Source of the DNA: Oscillospiraceae bacterium
Lineage (GTDB): Bacteria > Bacillota > Clostridia > Oscillospirales > Acutalibacteraceae
Direction of reading: 5' to 3'
DNA length: 35,580 nucleotides
Assembly (NCBI GenBank): GCA_031268095.1
Contig: JAIRXU010000018.1
Location: 1-35,580, forward strand
Shown here: piece after piece, positions 33,833 through 35,580 of the stretch
How the letters are laid out: the number at the start of each line of letters is the position of its first letter
Position numbering within the stretch: position 1 is the stretch's first letter
The notes under the pieces: generated by a model
Seen by the model: the letters and a program-made list of their open reading frames with translations, nothing else
Database searches by the model: none
Told to the model about the DNA's origin: nothing
Translations under genes and position numbers: made by a program

Positions 33833-34617
33833 GCGGCTCCTTCCGCTACCGAGGCTATTTCTTCGACAGCGACACCTTTATGTACTTCCTCAAGACCCGC
33901 TGGTATGACCCAACGCTGCGCCGGTTCCTCAGCCCTGACAGCCTGTTCGTCGCCGGAAATGAGCTCACGGGAGTGAATCTGTATGCTTATTGTAATGGGG
34001 ATCCCGTGAATTATTCTGACCCGGATGGGTGCAAGACGATAAAAACAACAGGCTTATATAATTTACTGGAATCATCAACCTTAGCTGCTTACCAAGACGA
34101 TCAATGGGGGCTTCGAGTGGCGGCAATGACAAGCACTATAGCGCTCGCCCAGAAATTAGGACTTGGCATTGTGAACTCTTTAGGCCTTACAAACCTCAAA
34201 CTTTACCAAGGAAGCAACTATAGTTACTTAACTGGCACATCAAATTTCCAGGTAAAAGGATATAACTGGAACCTTGATTTTGTTGTAGCGTCCATTGGAA
34301 GCATGCGAAGTTTTATAGATGCTCGGAAGAAAGCCTCAAAAGAAAGGGATACTGTTTTGGATATGACGGTTTATAACCTGTCATCGACATCGAACCGACG
34401 AATAGAAAATTCGAAGGGTCAACCATTGCTTCTCGACGTTATAATCGCTACCGCAGGAGGCTTAACCGCGCTGGGAACGTTGATTGCCGACAGCGTAAAC
34501 ATAGCAAGTACAATGGCCGTTGCAATTTCGAGCTTAATAGACGCAGGGGTCTATTTTAATGACAATTTTTTTCTGTTTATCCCTACGGGCAACCTGAAAG
34601 GGAAAAAGATCAAATAA
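33829..34617 (+). CDS. Orphan RHS-core tip with toxin-like domain 2
   Basis: A 262-residue frame made of an RHS-core tip (residues 5-67, nearly the same as in the full gene) and a 195-residue C-terminal domain (34030-34614). It lacks a signal peptide and YD shell, so it cannot be exported alone. The domain aligns with domain 1: TGT-x-x-F-x-x-x-GY-x-W in the middle, RI-[DE]-N-x-KG-[KQ]-P before DVII, an ADS/ADN segment, and the same end GN-x-KGKKIK. The start is GTG 33829, whose GTGA overlaps the stop of immunity candidate 1. No good ribosome site is present, so any translation would come from coupling. Such orphan cassettes serve as donors for recombination into the full-length gene in known RHS and CdiA loci. 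Confidence 0.85.
   Translation: MSGSFRYRGYFFDSDTFMYFLKTRWYDPTLRRFLSPDSLFVAGNELTGVNLYAYCNGDPVNYSDPDGCKTIKTTGLYNLLESSTLAAYQDDQWGLRVAAMTSTIALAQKLGLGIVNSLGLTNLKLYQGSNYSYLTGTSNFQVKGYNWNLDFVVASIGSMRSFIDARKKASKERDTVLDMTVYNLSSTSNRRIENSKGQPLLLDVIIATAGGLTALGTLIADSVNIASTMAVAISSLIDAGVYFNDNFFLFIPTGNLKGKKIK
33839..34029 (+). repeat. RHS-core tip repeat, copy 2 (orphan cassette)
   Basis: The 191-bp repeat described at 32651-32841. By hand count it differs at about eight bases, and only one change alters an amino acid (Tyr to Phe). It joins the second toxin-like domain at the codon after D-P-D-G. Confidence 0.95.
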
Positions 34618-34631
34618 TAGGAGGATGTTCT

Positions 34632-35060
34632 GTGAAGGTATTTAAATTTGTAGCATGTCACTGGGGTGACCTTGTATTTGTGCCGCTGTTCTTGGGATGC
34701 GCATACATAACTGAGCAAATAGTCACTTGGGATGACTTTGACGAGCCGACAGCAACCGTTTTGTGTGTGCTTTGCTTCTTGTTTTTCCTATCCGCTGCTA
34801 TCCGTTTGCTTGCAAGCAAATTGCGCGTGTTCCGAGATTTTGTATACGTATTTTATGGCCTACTTCCTATGGTCGCCATGCTGCTTTACATTTTATCGCG
34901 CTGGCCAAGCAATAGCATTATGCGGATGTTTCGTCCGGTCGCCTTTACTACATTATCAATAACAATGTATGGTAGTCTGATTTGTTGCGTGATAAGAATA
35001 GTGCTTCGTATTGTGAAAAGAGTAAAACGCAAACGCAAGAAGCAGGAGGTTAGGCCATAA
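34632..35060 (+). CDS. Small membrane protein, candidate immunity protein 2
   Basis: A 142-residue protein with about four membrane helices (about 12-28, 41-60, 70-88, 103-126) and a basic tail (RIVKRVKRKRKKQ). The start is GTG 34632, with AGGAGG 7 bases upstream, 14 bp after toxin-like domain 2. Its N-terminus (HWGDLVFVPLFLGCAYI) matches candidate immunity protein 1, and the helix layout is the same, but most other residues differ. That is the expected pattern for related but specific immunity proteins. It may be expressed on its own to protect against the domain 2 toxin of sister cells. No known family is recognised. Confidence 0.82.
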   Translation: MKVFKFVACHWGDLVFVPLFLGCAYITEQIVTWDDFDEPTATVLCVLCFLFFLSAAIRLLASKLRVFRDFVYVFYGLLPMVAMLLYILSRWPSNSIMRMFRPVAFTTLSITMYGSLICCVIRIVLRIVKRVKRKRKKQEVRP

Positions 35061-35079
35061 AGACAACAGAAAGTCCTGA

Positions 35080-35517
35080 TTCCCCTTCCGCTACCGCGGC
35101 TATTTCTTCGATGAAGACACCCTCCTATACTTCCTCAAGACCCGCTGGTATGACCCCCTCCTGCGCCGGTTCCTCAGCCCGGACAGCCTGTTTGTCGCCG
35201 GAAATGAGCTCACGGGAGTGAATCTGTATGCTTACTGTAATGGGGATCCCGTGAATTATAGCGATCCTACGGGAATGGCGGGGACGGGGAAGGGGACGTT
35301 CTATGAGAAGGCGTTTTGGGTTGCGACCTTTTTTGCTCTGTGGGCAGACGACATTTTGACACAGGCCAGTAATTCTTTTGGTCAGGGTTTTACTCAAAAC
35401 CTTGCACAGACGATGGCGGCGTCTATCAATAATTTAAAGGCGTCTGGCGGAACGGAGAACGACTTAGATTGTGTAGTCACGAGATTGACAAGTCGGTTGA
35501 GATATGCTATACTATAA
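35080..35517 (+). pseudogene. Orphan RHS-core tip with C-terminal domain 3, no start codon
   Basis: After TGA 35077-35079 an open frame carries the RHS-core tip (FRYRGYFFDEDT to NYSDPTG) and an 80-residue C-terminal domain that begins MAGTGKGTFYEK and ends RLRYAIL at TAA 35515-35517. No ATG, GTG or TTG with a ribosome site precedes the tip; the first in-frame GTG (35218) lies inside it. It is thus a silent cassette. Domain 3 is not related to domains 1 and 2 by eye, and is short for a toxin. It could be a complete small toxin or a truncated one. Confidence 0.7.
35084..35274 (+). repeat. RHS-core tip repeat, copy 3 (silent cassette)
   Basis: The third copy of the 191-bp tip. It differs from copies 1 and 2 mainly at the segment coding FDEDTLLYF and at WYDPLLRRF, while the second half stays nearly the same. 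It ends at a Thr-Gly instead of Asp-Gly junction. Confidence 0.93.
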
Positions 35518-35538
35518 AGAAAACGGAGGTTTTCTTTG

Positions 35539-35580
35539 ATGGAAGAGCGTTTGGCGGAGTATCATCGGCATGACATTTCG
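35539..35580 (+). CDS. Start of a gene after cassette 3 (cut by window end), candidate immunity protein 3
   Basis: ATG 35539 with GGAGG 9 bases upstream opens a frame that reads MEERLAEYHRHDIS to the window edge. It starts 21 bp after domain 3. By position it should be the immunity partner of domain 3. It does not start with a hydrophobic helix and lacks the HWGD opening of candidates 1 and 2, so it belongs to another family. Only 14 residues are visible. Confidence 0.55.
   Translation, partial: MEERLAEYHRHDIS

Noticed and set aside
26876-35580. Type VI secretion RHS effector
   Set aside because: No PAAR or VgrG domain is present, and the protein starts with a Sec signal peptide, as in Gram-positive WapA-type proteins.
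1-35580. CRISPR arrays, prophage or plasmid origins
   Set aside because: No spaced short repeats, phage structural genes or iteron clusters were seen.

Overview
The window looks like chromosome of a fairly GC-rich anaerobic Firmicute of the class Clostridia, most likely an Oscillospiraceae/Ruminococcaceae relative. The reasons are the dgt - Mur ligase - dnaG - rpoD - gltX gene order, a reverse-type rubrerythrin, two DegV proteins, a GPH-family symporter, frequent TTG/GTG starts behind strong Shine-Dalgarno sites, and a WapA-like secreted YD-repeat (RHS) protein. No taxonomic search could be run, so this is inference.

Layout. 1-410: the tail of an IS5-type transposase abutting a headless serine-recombinase remnant. 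658-1264 (minus): a small stable-RNA operon, tRNA-Glu, 5S rRNA, tRNA-Asn, tRNA-Arg, with a perfect sigma-70 promoter and a terminator, and no 16S/23S beside it. 1492-5262 (minus): a protein resembling the PRK06851 family with both Walker A loops degraded, then an operon of a zinc-ribbon membrane protein and a GPH symporter. 5396-7415 (plus): two tandem DegV proteins. 7423-9027 (minus): a secreted protein with a His/Cys/Trp-rich tail. 9259-12023 (plus): an unrecognised membrane protein and an unrecognised soluble partner. 12066-14271 (plus): an EF-G paralogue with altered G3 and G4 motifs. 14293-17011 (plus): an APH-type kinase, a UroD-family protein and an SGNH hydrolase in a tight operon. 24339-17093 (minus): the macromolecular-synthesis operon. 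26635-24404 (minus): NfeD, SPFH protein and rubrerythrin.

The most interesting region is 26876-35580. A large secreted RHS/YD-repeat protein carries an in-frame amber stop just after its signal peptide and a frameshift near 28949. Its 3' end is followed by an array: toxin-like C-terminal domain 1, a small membrane protein, a second copy of the 191-bp RHS-core tip with C-terminal domain 2, a homologous small membrane protein, a third copy of the tip with C-terminal domain 3 and no start codon, and the start of another gene at the window edge. This is the architecture of a polymorphic toxin with orphan toxin/immunity cassettes that can be swapped by recombination at the repeated tip. Domains 1 and 2 are homologous to each other, match no toxin family I recognise, and are each paired with a related four-helix membrane protein, the candidate immunity proteins.

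Housekeeping genes are compact and share promoters. The cassette payloads are visibly AT-richer than the rest, which fits horizontal acquisition.
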